Source: Comamonas testosteroni | Lineage (GTDB): Bacteria; Pseudomonadota; Gammaproteobacteria; Burkholderiales; Burkholderiaceae_C | Reading direction: 5' to 3' | Length of the DNA: 64,000 bases | NCBI RefSeq assembly: GCF_000761245.1 | Contig: NZ_AWOR01000052.1 | Span: 1 to 64,000, forward strand | In this document: piece by piece, positions 44,520 through 53,218 of the stretch | Position numbering within the stretch: the first letter of the stretch is position 1 | How the letters are laid out: each line of letters begins with the position of its first letter | Position numbers and translations under genes: made by a program | The notes under the pieces: model-generated | Told to the model about the DNA's origin: nothing | The model's input: the letters and a program-made list of their open reading frames with translations, nothing else | Database searches by the model: none

Positions 44520-44540
44520 AAATGATATTGAATATCATTT
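44520..44540. promoter_or_regulatory. Fur-box-like perfect palindrome upstream of fecI
   Basis: AAATGATATT-G-AATATCATTT, two ten-base arms around one base, between the DUF3325 gene and fecI. TATACT at 44547 could be a -10 element next to it. The composition resembles the Fur consensus, so iron-responsive control of fecI-fecR is expected. Confidence 0.7.
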
Positions 44541-44627
44541 GCATCGTATACTCGCCCCCGACGTGGCGGCCGGTCGGAAAGGCCAGAATACGCTACGAAG
44601 ACGCCGACATCCTTCCCTGATCTTCCT

Positions 44628-45176
44628 GTGCTCGCACACTATTACCGAGAGTTGTTGAGGTTTCTGCAGGGAGCTGTCAGAGACCGCGATACGGCCGCAG
44701 ACCTGGCGCAGGAAAGCTATGCCCGAGTGCTGGCTGTGCAGCAGTCCGGCGAGACCATCACCGAGCCACGCGCCCTGCTCTACCGCACTGCTCGCAACCT
44801 GGTGATTGATCAGTACCGCCGCAGCGAAGTACGCGGCGCATATGTGGCAGCAGAAGGCGACTCCTTCATCGACGCTGCCGATCTGGCTTCTGGCCCTGAA
44901 GCCCTCGAGCCAGAGGTTGCTGCGATGTCGTCTCAAACGGTAGATGCGCTGTTGACGGCTATCGGCGAGCTGCCTCTGCGCTGCCGCGAGGCATTCATCT
45001 TGCACAAGTTCGACGGGCTGTCTCAGCTCGAGGTGTCGCGCCAGATGGGCATTTCCGTGACCATGGTGGAGCGCCATATCAAACTGGGAATGCAGGCCTG
45101 TCGCGCCTGCCAGGAGCGGATGCAGGGAGGCCCAGACTCTCTCCCTCTTGCGGTTCAGTCCAGGAGCGGCAAATGA
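44628..45176 (+). CDS. fecI: FecI-like ECF sigma factor
   Basis: 182 residues with a GTG start at 44628; there is no upstream in-frame ATG. Sigma region 2 is HYYRELLRFLQGAVRDRDTAADLAQESYARVL; region 4 is LPLRCREAFILHKFDGLSQLEVSRQMGISVTMVERHIKLGMQACR. It belongs to the iron-starvation sigma factors. A Fur-box-like palindrome precedes it. With FecR and the receptor downstream it forms a cell-surface signalling system that switches on receptor expression when its siderophore is bound. Confidence 0.92.
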   Translation: MLAHYYRELLRFLQGAVRDRDTAADLAQESYARVLAVQQSGETITEPRALLYRTARNLVIDQYRRSEVRGAYVAAEGDSFIDAADLASGPEALEPEVAAMSSQTVDALLTAIGELPLRCREAFILHKFDGLSQLEVSRQMGISVTMVERHIKLGMQACRACQERMQGGPDSLPLAVQSRSGK

Positions 45177-45264
45177 GTATTTGCGCTTTCTTGTCTTTGC
45201 CTGCATTGGGTTTTGGCAGACTCGTGCGTCTACCTTCATATCGCCTCTGGCTTTTCGCATCCGC

Positions 45265-46320
45265 ATGACTGATCGCACCACTGCCCAATCGCCAAACAGC
45301 GACCTTGATGCCGAGGCCCTGGAGTGGTTTGCGCGCTACAGCGATGCACCCGATACGGCCTATTCAGACGCGGCCTTCCGCAACTGGCTGACTGGGCATC
45401 CGGATCGGGAAGCCGCATTCAGCCGCTGGCAGGCCGATTGGCGGCAATTGGATGCTCTGCCGCAATCGGGCGTTGAACGCCTGCGCCTCCAACTGAAGAA
45501 TGACCAGGCAGAGTCATCAAGAAAGAGCTGCGCTTCAGAGCGCAAACCCTCACGCTGGTCTTCGCTGCTCCCACAAGCCGCACTGTCAGCCCTTGCGATG
45601 GCGCTTGTTGCCGGCGGCGGGTACAAGGCCTGGGACCATTGGCAGCAGCAACCCTTGTTTGCGCACATGTACCAAACAGAGCGCGGACAACAACTGAGCG
45701 TGCAGTTGCCGGACGGCAGTGTACTGAGGCTGGATACTGCGACACGCGTAGAAGTGAGCTTGTACCGCCAGCGCCGCGAGGTGAAATTGCCGCAGGGGCA
45801 GGCCGTGTTCGAGGTGCAAAAAGATATGGACCGTCCATTCGACGTGGTGGCCGGTCACACCAAAGTGACGGTGGTTGGCACGCGCTTTTCCGTGCGCAAC
45901 ACCGCTGGAGCCCCCGTGCAGGTTGCCGTCGAGGAAGGCAAGGTGCGCGTGAGTCCGCTTCAGTCTGATGGCAGCAGCAGACCAGAGTCTGCTGCCGTGC
46001 TGCTGATGGCTGGCCAGCAGGTGGCTGCAGCTTCCGATGGACAGTTGGGCCCCGTGAGCGCGGTTGCTGCTTCCGGCATCGCCCCCTGGCGCGATGGCCG
46101 GATCACCCTGGAGAACGTGCCGCTTTCCGAGGCATTGGCTGAGTTCGAGCGCTACGCTCCCACGCGCATGGTGGTGCGCGATGCGGCGGTGGGCGCACTG
46201 CGCCTTTCAGGCACCTTCGACCCGCAAAGGCTGGCCCATTTCCGCTATGCCCTGCCCAAGGTGCTTCCCGTACGTTTGAAGGAAAACGGGGATGTCACGG
46301 AAATCGTGGCCCGGCACTGA
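45265..46320 (+). CDS. fecR: FecR-like anti-sigma/sensor protein
   Basis: 351 residues from ATG 45265. N-terminal DUF4880-type cytosolic region with ALEWFARYSDAPDT and WLTGHPDREAAFSRWQADWRQLDALP. One membrane span at about residues 105-120 (AALSALAMALVAGGGYKAW). The periplasmic FecR domain has LPDGSVLRLDTATRVEVSLYRQRREVKLPQGQAVFEV and VTVVGTRFSVRN. It relays the receptor's signal to FecI. Confidence 0.9.
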   Translation: MTDRTTAQSPNSDLDAEALEWFARYSDAPDTAYSDAAFRNWLTGHPDREAAFSRWQADWRQLDALPQSGVERLRLQLKNDQAESSRKSCASERKPSRWSSLLPQAALSALAMALVAGGGYKAWDHWQQQPLFAHMYQTERGQQLSVQLPDGSVLRLDTATRVEVSLYRQRREVKLPQGQAVFEVQKDMDRPFDVVAGHTKVTVVGTRFSVRNTAGAPVQVAVEEGKVRVSPLQSDGSSRPESAAVLLMAGQQVAAASDGQLGPVSAVAASGIAPWRDGRITLENVPLSEALAEFERYAPTRMVVRDAAVGALRLSGTFDPQRLAHFRYALPKVLPVRLKENGDVTEIVARH

Positions 46321-46429
46321 AACATGTCTTAGGCGCCGCGCGGCATCGTTGCGGGCTGGGATCCTCGTGACCCCATTTTCAAAAAAATGGTGCGCGCAGG
46401 TTGGGGTTTTGCATTGTCATGCGTCTTCC

Positions 46430-46444
46430 TGAGAACGATTCTTG
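46430..46444 (+). promoter_or_regulatory. Fur-box-like site upstream of the FecI-linked receptor
   Basis: TGAGAACGATTCTTG, 26 bases before the receptor start. The sequence is close to the TGAGAATGATTCTCA form common in betaproteobacteria. It may add direct Fur control besides FecI. Confidence 0.55.
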
Positions 46445-46470
46445 TTTCGTATCTTTTGGAGAGTGTTTGC

Positions 46471-48897
46471 ATGTCCCGTTTTCGATTCCATCTTGCGCCG
46501 CTGGCAGCCGCTGTGACTGTGATCTTGGCAACCTCAGGCGCGCAGGCGCAATCGGTCAGTACGCCCGCCGCGCTGAGCGGGCCGGTTGAAATCCAGATCA
46601 CTGCCCAGCCGCTGTCGCAAGCTCTGGTAGTTCTCGCACGCCAGGCGCAGTTGGAATTGATGGTGCAGCCTGCCTTGGTCGAAGGCCGAAGCGCGCCCGC
46701 AGTGCAAGGTCGCTTCACCGTGCGGGAAGCGCTGAATCGCTTGCTCGCGGGAAGCGGCCTGCACGCCGAAGTGGAGGGAAGGGCTGTCGTTGTGCAACGC
46801 CTGTCGCAAAGCTCGGACGCTGCTACCATGCCAACGGTCACCGTGTCCGCCCTGGAGGAACGCGGAGCCACCACCGAAGGCTCGGACTCTTTCGCCACGC
46901 GTGCGGTAAGCATCAACAAAGGCGATCAGGCGCTCAAAGACATCCCGCAATCCATCAGCGTGATCACGCGCAAGCAGCTCGACGAGCAAGGCATCACGGA
47001 CCTCAAGCAGGCAGCCAACATCGCAACCGGCACCGTGGGTGTAACCGGGGTCGGGCAGGGCACGGTGTTGGCGGCACGCGGCTTTCAGATCGACAACTGG
47101 CAATACGATGGTGTCGCGATTCCTCGCAACATGTACTCGCTCGGCAACTGGGCTGCAGAAGGGATGGTCTTCTATGACCGCCTGGAAGTCCTGCGTGGCG
47201 CATCGGGCCTATTGCAAGGCACCGGCAGCCCTGGTGGCGCAGTCAACCTCGTTCGCAAGCGCGGCCAGAACGAGAAGACCGTGACACTGACCACGCGTAT
47301 CGGCTCATGGGATCGCTACGGCGCTCAGCTGGACGCTGGAGGCCCGCTCAACGCAGAAGGGACGCTGCGCGGCCGGGTAGTGGTGGACGAGGCCAGCAGC
47401 CATTCTTTCGTCGACTACGTGAACGAGCGTACTCGATCGCTATATGCGGCACTGGACTATGACATCAGCCCAGATACGACGGTTGGCCTGGCAGTGAGTC
47501 AGCTGGACAGCAAGGGGCGGCCCTTCATCTATGGCGTGCCCCTGCGTTCAGACGGCAGCGATGTAGGACTGTCCCGCTCCACGTTCACGGGTGCCTTGTG
47601 GAACCACGACAAACTCAAACAAACCACGGTTTACGCCGACCTGAATCACCGTTTCAACGCGGACTGGAAGCTCAAGATTTCGGCCTTGCACATGAGCGAG
47701 ACGAACAACTCCACGCACCAGCGCATGCATGGCACCGTGGCTTCGGACGGAAGCGGAATGACCTACGCAGACTGGATCACCCACTTCGACTCCAGCAAGG
47801 TCGGGCTCGATGCGTTCGTGAACGGCCGCTTCGATGCCATGGGGCTGCGCCACGAAGTGACGCTGGGTGCGGATTACTCCAAGTACAAATCCGATGATAT
47901 GTACGCCCGCAACTTCACGTCGGGTGGCAACCTCTTTGATATCGATCACAACCGCCCCAAGCCCACCGTTGACAGTCTGCTGGCGGCCGGTGGCCGGCAA
48001 GCCTTCTCATCGTACGACGTGCAGCAAAAGGGCATCTATGCCAGCTGGCGCGCTCAGCTCACCGAACCGTTGACTGCCATCGTGGGTGCCCGCGCCAGCT
48101 GGTACGACCTCCTCTACAAAGGATCGCTGTTCGACACCCGCGAAGTCATGCACGCATCGGGAGAAATCATCCCTTACGCCGGTTTGGTGTATGCGCTGAC
48201 GCCCCAGTGGTCGGCCTACGGCAGCTACACCAGCGTGTTCGAACCCCAATCGGCACGCACAGCCGCAGGCAAGGTACTGGACCCCATCATCGGCTCGAAC
48301 TACGAACTGGGCATCAAAGGCGAGCTGATGGACAAGCGCCTCAACACTTCGGTCGCTGTGTTCCGCTACGACCACAAGAACCGCGGCGTCAACGATATCG
48401 CATCCGGCTATGCCTGCGACGGCTGGTTCTGCTCCACCGCGTCCGGCAAGGTTCGCAGCCAGGGCCTTGAAGCCGAGGTGAGCGGCGAAGTGATGCGCAA
48501 TCTGCAATTAGTGGCAGGCTATACCTTCAATACCACCAAATTCTTGCGCGATCCAGACAACCAGGGCAAGGTCTTCAGCACCTGGACCCCCAAGCATATG
48601 CTGCGCGTCTGGGCGTCTTACCGCCTGCCTGGCGACTGGAGCCGCCTCACCACAAGCGCCGGTTTCACCACGCAAAGCCATACGCTTGGCTATGACCGCT
48701 CATTCGACATTGCCGGTTTCACCACATGGAACATGCGAGTCGCGTATCAAGTCACGCCCGAGCTCAACGTAGCGCTGAACCTGAACAACATATCTGATAA
48801 ACGATACATCGTTCCAGGCTACACCGGGTACACCGGCGCCAACTACGGAGATCCGCGCAACATCATGCTTACCTTGAAATACACCCCTCGCTTTTAA
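46471..48897 (+). CDS. TonB-dependent siderophore receptor with N-terminal signalling (STN) domain
   Basis: 808 residues from ATG 46471. Signal peptide ends AQA. Secretin/TonB N-terminal domain (about residues 40-95): IQITAQPLSQALVVLARQAQLELMVQP and GRFTVREALNRLLAGSGLHAEVEG. Then a plug (DIPQSISVITRKQLDEQG, RLEVLRGASGLLQGTGSPGGAVNLVRKR) and a 22-strand barrel ending in the terminal aromatic of TLKYTPRF. The STN domain and neighbouring fecIR show it is a transducing receptor. The ferric siderophore is not predictable. Confidence 0.93.
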   Translation: MSRFRFHLAPLAAAVTVILATSGAQAQSVSTPAALSGPVEIQITAQPLSQALVVLARQAQLELMVQPALVEGRSAPAVQGRFTVREALNRLLAGSGLHAEVEGRAVVVQRLSQSSDAATMPTVTVSALEERGATTEGSDSFATRAVSINKGDQALKDIPQSISVITRKQLDEQGITDLKQAANIATGTVGVTGVGQGTVLAARGFQIDNWQYDGVAIPRNMYSLGNWAAEGMVFYDRLEVLRGASGLLQGTGSPGGAVNLVRKRGQNEKTVTLTTRIGSWDRYGAQLDAGGPLNAEGTLRGRVVVDEASSHSFVDYVNERTRSLYAALDYDISPDTTVGLAVSQLDSKGRPFIYGVPLRSDGSDVGLSRSTFTGALWNHDKLKQTTVYADLNHRFNADWKLKISALHMSETNNSTHQRMHGTVASDGSGMTYADWITHFDSSKVGLDAFVNGRFDAMGLRHEVTLGADYSKYKSDDMYARNFTSGGNLFDIDHNRPKPTVDSLLAAGGRQAFSSYDVQQKGIYASWRAQLTEPLTAIVGARASWYDLLYKGSLFDTREVMHASGEIIPYAGLVYALTPQWSAYGSYTSVFEPQSARTAAGKVLDPIIGSNYELGIKGELMDKRLNTSVAVFRYDHKNRGVNDIASGYACDGWFCSTASGKVRSQGLEAEVSGEVMRNLQLVAGYTFNTTKFLRDPDNQGKVFSTWTPKHMLRVWASYRLPGDWSRLTTSAGFTTQSHTLGYDRSFDIAGFTTWNMRVAYQVTPELNVALNLNNISDKRYIVPGYTGYTGANYGDPRNIMLTLKYTPRF

Positions 48898-49255
48898 CGG
48901 TTTACGAGGTAGCTAGGCCAAAGAGTTAAGCAACGTCTGCGGCCTTTTTCCAATGGTGCTTCACCTCCGATTCGCATGCCGGGTGCCATCTGCGCAGCGA
49001 GCCAGGAGTCGTACCGTGCACGATTGGGTTCGGGAAAATCCAGATCCTCCCATGGCGATGCCCATTCCCGAAAAGCAACATGTGTCTCGTGCTAATCGTC
49101 GCCAAGCGATGCAATTCCGGCAACTCCTCTTGCTCACACATACCACCCATCGAGACTGAACTCCTGATCTCATAGCCATATGCATGGACTTCGGCCAGTC
49201 AAATTCTCTGAATCTCCATGGCTCTGGATCCGATCACGGCACTTGCACTCAAATC

Positions 49256-49294
49256 AAATGAATAAGTCCTTGTAAGACAAAGACTTATTCATTT
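49256..49294. terminator. 13-base-stem hairpin after the receptor gene
   Basis: AAATGAATAAGTC and GACTTATTCATTT form a perfect 13-base stem around a 13-base loop, and TTTTC follows. Candidate terminator for the fecIR-receptor transcript although 358 bases downstream of the stop. Confidence 0.6.
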
Positions 49295-49434
49295 TTCGCG
49301 TTTTGACACTTTATGCTTTCAATCGGCACACACAGCCGTATGCCTTGCCTATAGAAACGGCCAGCTTATGCTGTATTTCGAGGTCAAGAAACGCTTAATT
49401 GCACAAAGAATTCTTTTGAATATGTCTCTTGATG

Positions 49435-49468
49435 AAAGCCAGTCGCAACATCTGCAACTGGCTTTTTT
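49435..49468 (+). terminator. Hairpin with T tract
   Basis: AAAGCCAGT pairs with ACTGGCTTT; the T tract extends it to about 49468. Inner pairing GCA/TGC. A well-formed rho-independent terminator on the plus strand. Confidence 0.75.
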
Positions 49469-49606
49469 CTTGCCCATGCAAGCACCTGGCCAAAGCACCA
49501 GGCTCGGCCTCTCTGCGGCTTCAGACCGCCGGCAGGCATCTGGCTTTGATAGGCGAATGACTACGAATGTCGCCCCCGTCAGATGGAAGTCTTCTTGCCG
49601 GGGCAC

Positions 49607-49867
49607 TCAGCTTTGAAGCAGATAGCCAGACCCACGACCTTGTCTGCCGTTGTGATGCACAACCCCCAGCTTGCTCAGCTGGGCCACCACCTGCATGACG
49701 GTTCCCACACTGACAGGCGTCCCCCGAAGGTAGAGCTGACGATAGATCTCGTCTCTGCTCAGCGCATCGGGAGCAGAACTCTGCAGCACTTGCAGCACGC
49801 CGATTCTGGCCACCGTCGGGCGCAGCCCTGCTGCCCTCAACCGTTGCATCACGCTTGCCTTGCTCAA
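49607..49867 (-). CDS. Short Fur-like winged-helix protein (mini-Fur)
   Basis: 86 residues; its ATG overlaps the stop of the exporter's outer-membrane gene (ATGA). The sequence MQRLRAAGLRPTVARIGVLQVLQSSAPDALSRDEIYRQLYLRGTPVSVGTVMQVVAQLSKLGVV follows the Fur DNA-binding domain (GLRPT--R--VL--L, and the position of TVYR in Fur is occupied by TVMQ). It ends at the point where Fur's dimerisation and metal-binding part would begin, so no metal-site His/Cys cluster is present. Possible role as a small DNA-binding regulator of the iron cluster; not demonstrated. Confidence 0.75.
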   Translation of the reverse strand: MSKASVMQRLRAAGLRPTVARIGVLQVLQSSAPDALSRDEIYRQLYLRGTPVSVGTVMQVVAQLSKLGVVHHNGRQGRGSGYLLQS

Positions 49868-51252
49868 CCCTCGGGTCCTTCCGGGACTCGTCTCCAGCCT
49901 CCACCCAGGGCTCTGTAGAGCGCAATGCTCGCCTGCAGACGCTCCTGGCGGATCTGAACGGCCAGATCTCGGCTCTGATAGGCCACACGCTGAACATCCA
50001 GCAAGGTCTGCAGATTGTCCGCTCCGGCTTTGTATCGGCTTTCGGCCAAAGAGAGTGCCCTCTGGGCCTGGGCCAGTTCCACAGCCTGGGCCAGCTCCTG
50101 CTTCTCGGCACCATCGACCGCATTCAAGGCGGTTTGTACGTCGCCAAAGGCCTGCAGTATGGCTTGGCGATAGGCAATCACCAGCTCCTGCTTTTGCGCT
50201 GCTGCCAGGTCCCGGCTCGAAGCCAGTCGCCCGGCATCAAAAATCGGTGCCAGCATTCCTGCGGCCAGCGAGGACAGGGGGTTCTCCAGCACCCTGCCCA
50301 GTGTTTCGCTCTCGGAGCTCAGGCCTGCACTCAGCGTCACCCGGGGCAGCATGGCGGCCCTGGCGGCGCCAAGATTGGCATCCGCTGCAAGCAACAATGC
50401 CTCCGCCTTCGCCACGTCCGGTCTGCGTGTGATCAGATCCGCAGGCGTGCCCAAACCAATGCCCGGTACCCTCAGGCTCGAAAGACTGGTCTCGTTCACC
50501 AGGCCCATGGACCATTGCCCCGACAGCAGGGCCAGCACCGCATGCGCGTCAGCCGTCTGTTTGCGCAGCGAAGCCAGGGAACGCTGCTGAGCGGCAACCT
50601 GGCCGCGCTGCTGGGCCAGCTCCACGGAGCTTGCCGCCCCGTAGCGGGCCCTGGACTCCACCAGCTTCAGCAGCCGCTCGGAAATCTCGAGGTTGAGCCG
50701 GGCAATCTCAGTGCGCTCACGCAAGCCCACACACTGCAGCCAGGCCTGGGCGACCGAGGCCGTGACCGTCAGACGCACGGTCTCACGGTCAAACACGCTG
50801 GCCTGCCTGCCCGACTCGGCCGCATCCCTCAAGGCGCGCTGGCGCCCCCAGAAATCCAGCTCGTAGCTGCTCGCCAGGCCGACCCGCCAGGTGCTGGCAT
50901 TTCTTTGTGTATGACTGTCCAGCGCAGCCGATCTCGTCGCCCCGAAATCCGCATTCACTTCAGGCACCAGGGCCGCGCCGGCATAGGCGGCTCTGGCCTG
51001 CGCCTGCTGCACCCGCGCCACGGCGGCCGCCACATCCAGACTCTGGCTCGCGGCCTGCTCGACCAATGCGCTGAGCTCCGTGCTGCCAAAGCTCTGCCAC
51101 CAGTTGGTGCTGATTTCCTCGCTGCCCGCGCCGCTCTGCAGAGCCCAGGCCTGCGGAATATCGAGAGCCATTGTTCTGGCCTCTTCAGGCGATTGCGTTG
51201 CCGCACATCCAGCCAAGGCAAGCGACGCGAGGACTGCATTCCATTTGTACAT
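49864..51252 (-). CDS. NodT-type outer membrane lipoprotein (TolC-like channel)
   Basis: 462 residues. Lipobox LAGC, Cys16. Two repeats of the outer-membrane efflux fold with PEVNADFGATRSAALDS and DLITRRPDVAKAEALLLAADANLGAARAAMLPRVTLSAGL, typical of the NodT/OprM family. It sits two bases after macB, and its own stop overlaps the mini-Fur start. Expected to complete a MacAB-type three-part exporter across the outer membrane, comparable to OpmQ. Confidence 0.88.
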   Translation of the reverse strand: MYKWNAVLASLALAGCAATQSPEEARTMALDIPQAWALQSGAGSEEISTNWWQSFGSTELSALVEQAASQSLDVAAAVARVQQAQARAAYAGAALVPEVNADFGATRSAALDSHTQRNASTWRVGLASSYELDFWGRQRALRDAAESGRQASVFDRETVRLTVTASVAQAWLQCVGLRERTEIARLNLEISERLLKLVESRARYGAASSVELAQQRGQVAAQQRSLASLRKQTADAHAVLALLSGQWSMGLVNETSLSSLRVPGIGLGTPADLITRRPDVAKAEALLLAADANLGAARAAMLPRVTLSAGLSSESETLGRVLENPLSSLAAGMLAPIFDAGRLASSRDLAAAQKQELVIAYRQAILQAFGDVQTALNAVDGAEKQELAQAVELAQAQRALSLAESRYKAGADNLQTLLDVQRVAYQSRDLAVQIRQERLQASIALYRALGGGWRRVPEGPEG

Positions 51253-51254
51253 GC

Positions 51255-53213
51255 CTACTCTCCCGCCAATGCTCGCACGGGCTCCAGGCGCGCTGCCGTT
51301 CTGGCCGGCATGAAGCCAAACACCAGACCCGTGAGCACTGCACAGGCAAATGCCCCCAGCATGGCTTTCACCGAAAACACTACGGGTACCCCCGAAACAA
51401 TCAGCGCCAGTCCTATGCCCAGCCCCGCAAGCAGGCCTACCGCGCCGCCCACAATGGTCACCATGCTGGCTTCCGTCAAAAACTGGCGCAGGATGTCACG
51501 CTGCCTGGCACCTACCGCCATGCGGATGCCGATCTCCCTGGTCCGCTCGCGCACCGTCATCAGCATCACGTTCATGACCCCTATGCCTCCGACCACCAGG
51601 GACACTGCCGCAATCAGCCCCAGCATCACGGCCATGCTCTGGCGTGTTGCAGCTTCGGCCTGAATGCGGGCCGCCGCATTGCCGATACCGAAATCCTCCC
51701 GCCCGCCGTGCCGCGCCAGCAAAAGACTGCGGATTGACTGCTCGGCCTCGTGAACCTGCTCCGAGGAGCTGGCCTCCACGACCACGTAATCGGGCTGGGT
51801 CTGGGCCTGATAGACCCTGGCGCGTCCCGACTGATAGGGAATGAAGACCATATCGTCGTAGTCCTGAGCACCGGAGTCGGCCCCTCGCTCGCTCATGACG
51901 CCTATGACTTCAAACGCCGAGTTGCCGATGATCAGCTGAAGGCCCAGGGGATTGGCGACCTCGGGAAAGAAATGCTGGTGCGCCTTGTGCCCGATCACCA
52001 CCAGCGGAGCCAGATCGCGGTCTTCCACATCGGTGAAGTAGCGCCCCTGGGCAACGCGCCAATGGTGGACCAGCGGCATCTCCTGACTGGCCGCAAACAC
52101 ATAGACCTGCTTGTCTGCCTTGCCATAGCGCACCGTGACGGGGTCTCCGATGACGGGCATCACCCTGTGTACCGAGGGCAACTCCCGCATGGCGGCCAGA
52201 TCGTCTTCGGTAATCTGGCCCGCAGGTCCGCCGCTGGCCGGCGGCTTGCTGCCCATATAGAGAATGGCCGTTCCCATGGTGCCCATCTGCTCGACCACCT
52301 TGCGCCGTGCGCCCTCGCCTATGGCCAGCATGACGATCACCGATGCCACGCCGATCACTATGCCCAGCAAGGTCAGGCTGGTGCGCACCCGGTTCATGCG
52401 CATGCCGCGCCAGGCGCTGCGCGCAGCTTCGGCGATTTCGGCAACCCAGGATATTGGCGACGCGGCGCTGTTGCGCTGCGGCGTCAGCGGCGGCACCTCG
52501 CCGCGGGCCTGATCACCATGCGCAGCACTGTCATTGACGATGAGTCCATCGCTGATTTCAATCACGCGCCTGGCCTGGGCCGCAACTTCGCGGTCATGCG
52601 TGATCACGATGATGGTGTGTCCCGCATCGGCCAGCTCGCGCAGCAAGGCCATCACCTCGGCGCCGCTGTGCGAGTCAAGCGCCCCGGTGGGCTCGTCGGC
52701 CAAAATGATGTGGCCGCCATTCATCAGCGCCCGCGCAATGGACACGCGCTGCTGCTGACCACCCGAGAGCTGATTGGGGCGATTGCCCAGGCGCGACCCC
52801 AGCCCCAGGCGCTCTAGCAGCAGCCTGGCTCTTTGCACCCGCTGCTCCTTGGCCAGGCCTGCGTAAATCGCGGGCATCTGCACATTCTCCGAAGCGCTCT
52901 CGCTGGGAATCAGGTGATAGCCCTGAAACACGAAACCAAAGGCTTCTCGACGCAGCCAGGCCAGCGCATCCGAGTCCAGCAGGGAGACGTCCTGCCCTTG
53001 AAACCGATAGCAGCCTTCGCTCGGCTTATCAAGGCAGCCCAGGATGTTCATCAAGGTGGACTTGCCCGAACCGGAGCTGCCGACCACGGCCACATACTCA
53101 CCCGCGCGAATATCCAGATCAATGCCGTGCAGCACGGTCACCGAGGGCTGATCTCCCACACCGCCATAGTGCTTGCGAATGCCGCGCAGCGAAATCAGTG
53201 CAGCCTGCTCCAT
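51255..53213 (-). CDS. macB: MacB/PvdT-type ABC exporter
   Basis: 652 residues from ATG 53213, five bases past the MacA stop (ATG 53225 would overlap it). ATPase: Walker A GSSGSGKST (45-53), LSGGQQQR signature, Walker B IILADEPTGALD. Then a span at about residue 285, a large periplasmic region and three C-terminal spans of the FtsX type (VVGGIGVMNVMLMTVRERTREIGIRMAVGARQRDIL). MacB-type proteins expel substrates picked up in the periplasm. Located in an iron operon, it most resembles PvdT of the siderophore-recycling pump PvdRT-OpmQ. Name reflects family; function not shown. Confidence 0.92.
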   Translation of the reverse strand: MEQAALISLRGIRKHYGGVGDQPSVTVLHGIDLDIRAGEYVAVVGSSGSGKSTLMNILGCLDKPSEGCYRFQGQDVSLLDSDALAWLRREAFGFVFQGYHLIPSESASENVQMPAIYAGLAKEQRVQRARLLLERLGLGSRLGNRPNQLSGGQQQRVSIARALMNGGHIILADEPTGALDSHSGAEVMALLRELADAGHTIIVITHDREVAAQARRVIEISDGLIVNDSAAHGDQARGEVPPLTPQRNSAASPISWVAEIAEAARSAWRGMRMNRVRTSLTLLGIVIGVASVIVMLAIGEGARRKVVEQMGTMGTAILYMGSKPPASGGPAGQITEDDLAAMRELPSVHRVMPVIGDPVTVRYGKADKQVYVFAASQEMPLVHHWRVAQGRYFTDVEDRDLAPLVVIGHKAHQHFFPEVANPLGLQLIIGNSAFEVIGVMSERGADSGAQDYDDMVFIPYQSGRARVYQAQTQPDYVVVEASSSEQVHEAEQSIRSLLLARHGGREDFGIGNAAARIQAEAATRQSMAVMLGLIAAVSLVVGGIGVMNVMLMTVRERTREIGIRMAVGARQRDILRQFLTEASMVTIVGGAVGLLAGLGIGLALIVSGVPVVFSVKAMLGAFACAVLTGLVFGFMPARTAARLEPVRALAGE

Positions 53214-53218
53214 CACAT

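Larger units (their letters stand above)
48898..49606. other. 709-base convergent gap with two hairpins
   Basis: Lies between the receptor gene and the convergent mini-Fur operon. No protein-coding frame with a ribosome binding site was supported. It holds two terminator-like hairpins (separate entries). A short transcript could exist between them (about 49295-49470), but no convincing promoter was found. Confidence 0.55.

Noticed and set aside
49295-49470. Possible small RNA between the two hairpins after the receptor gene
   Set aside because: TTGACA at 49303 has no -10 element at normal spacing; the terminator alone does not establish an RNA.
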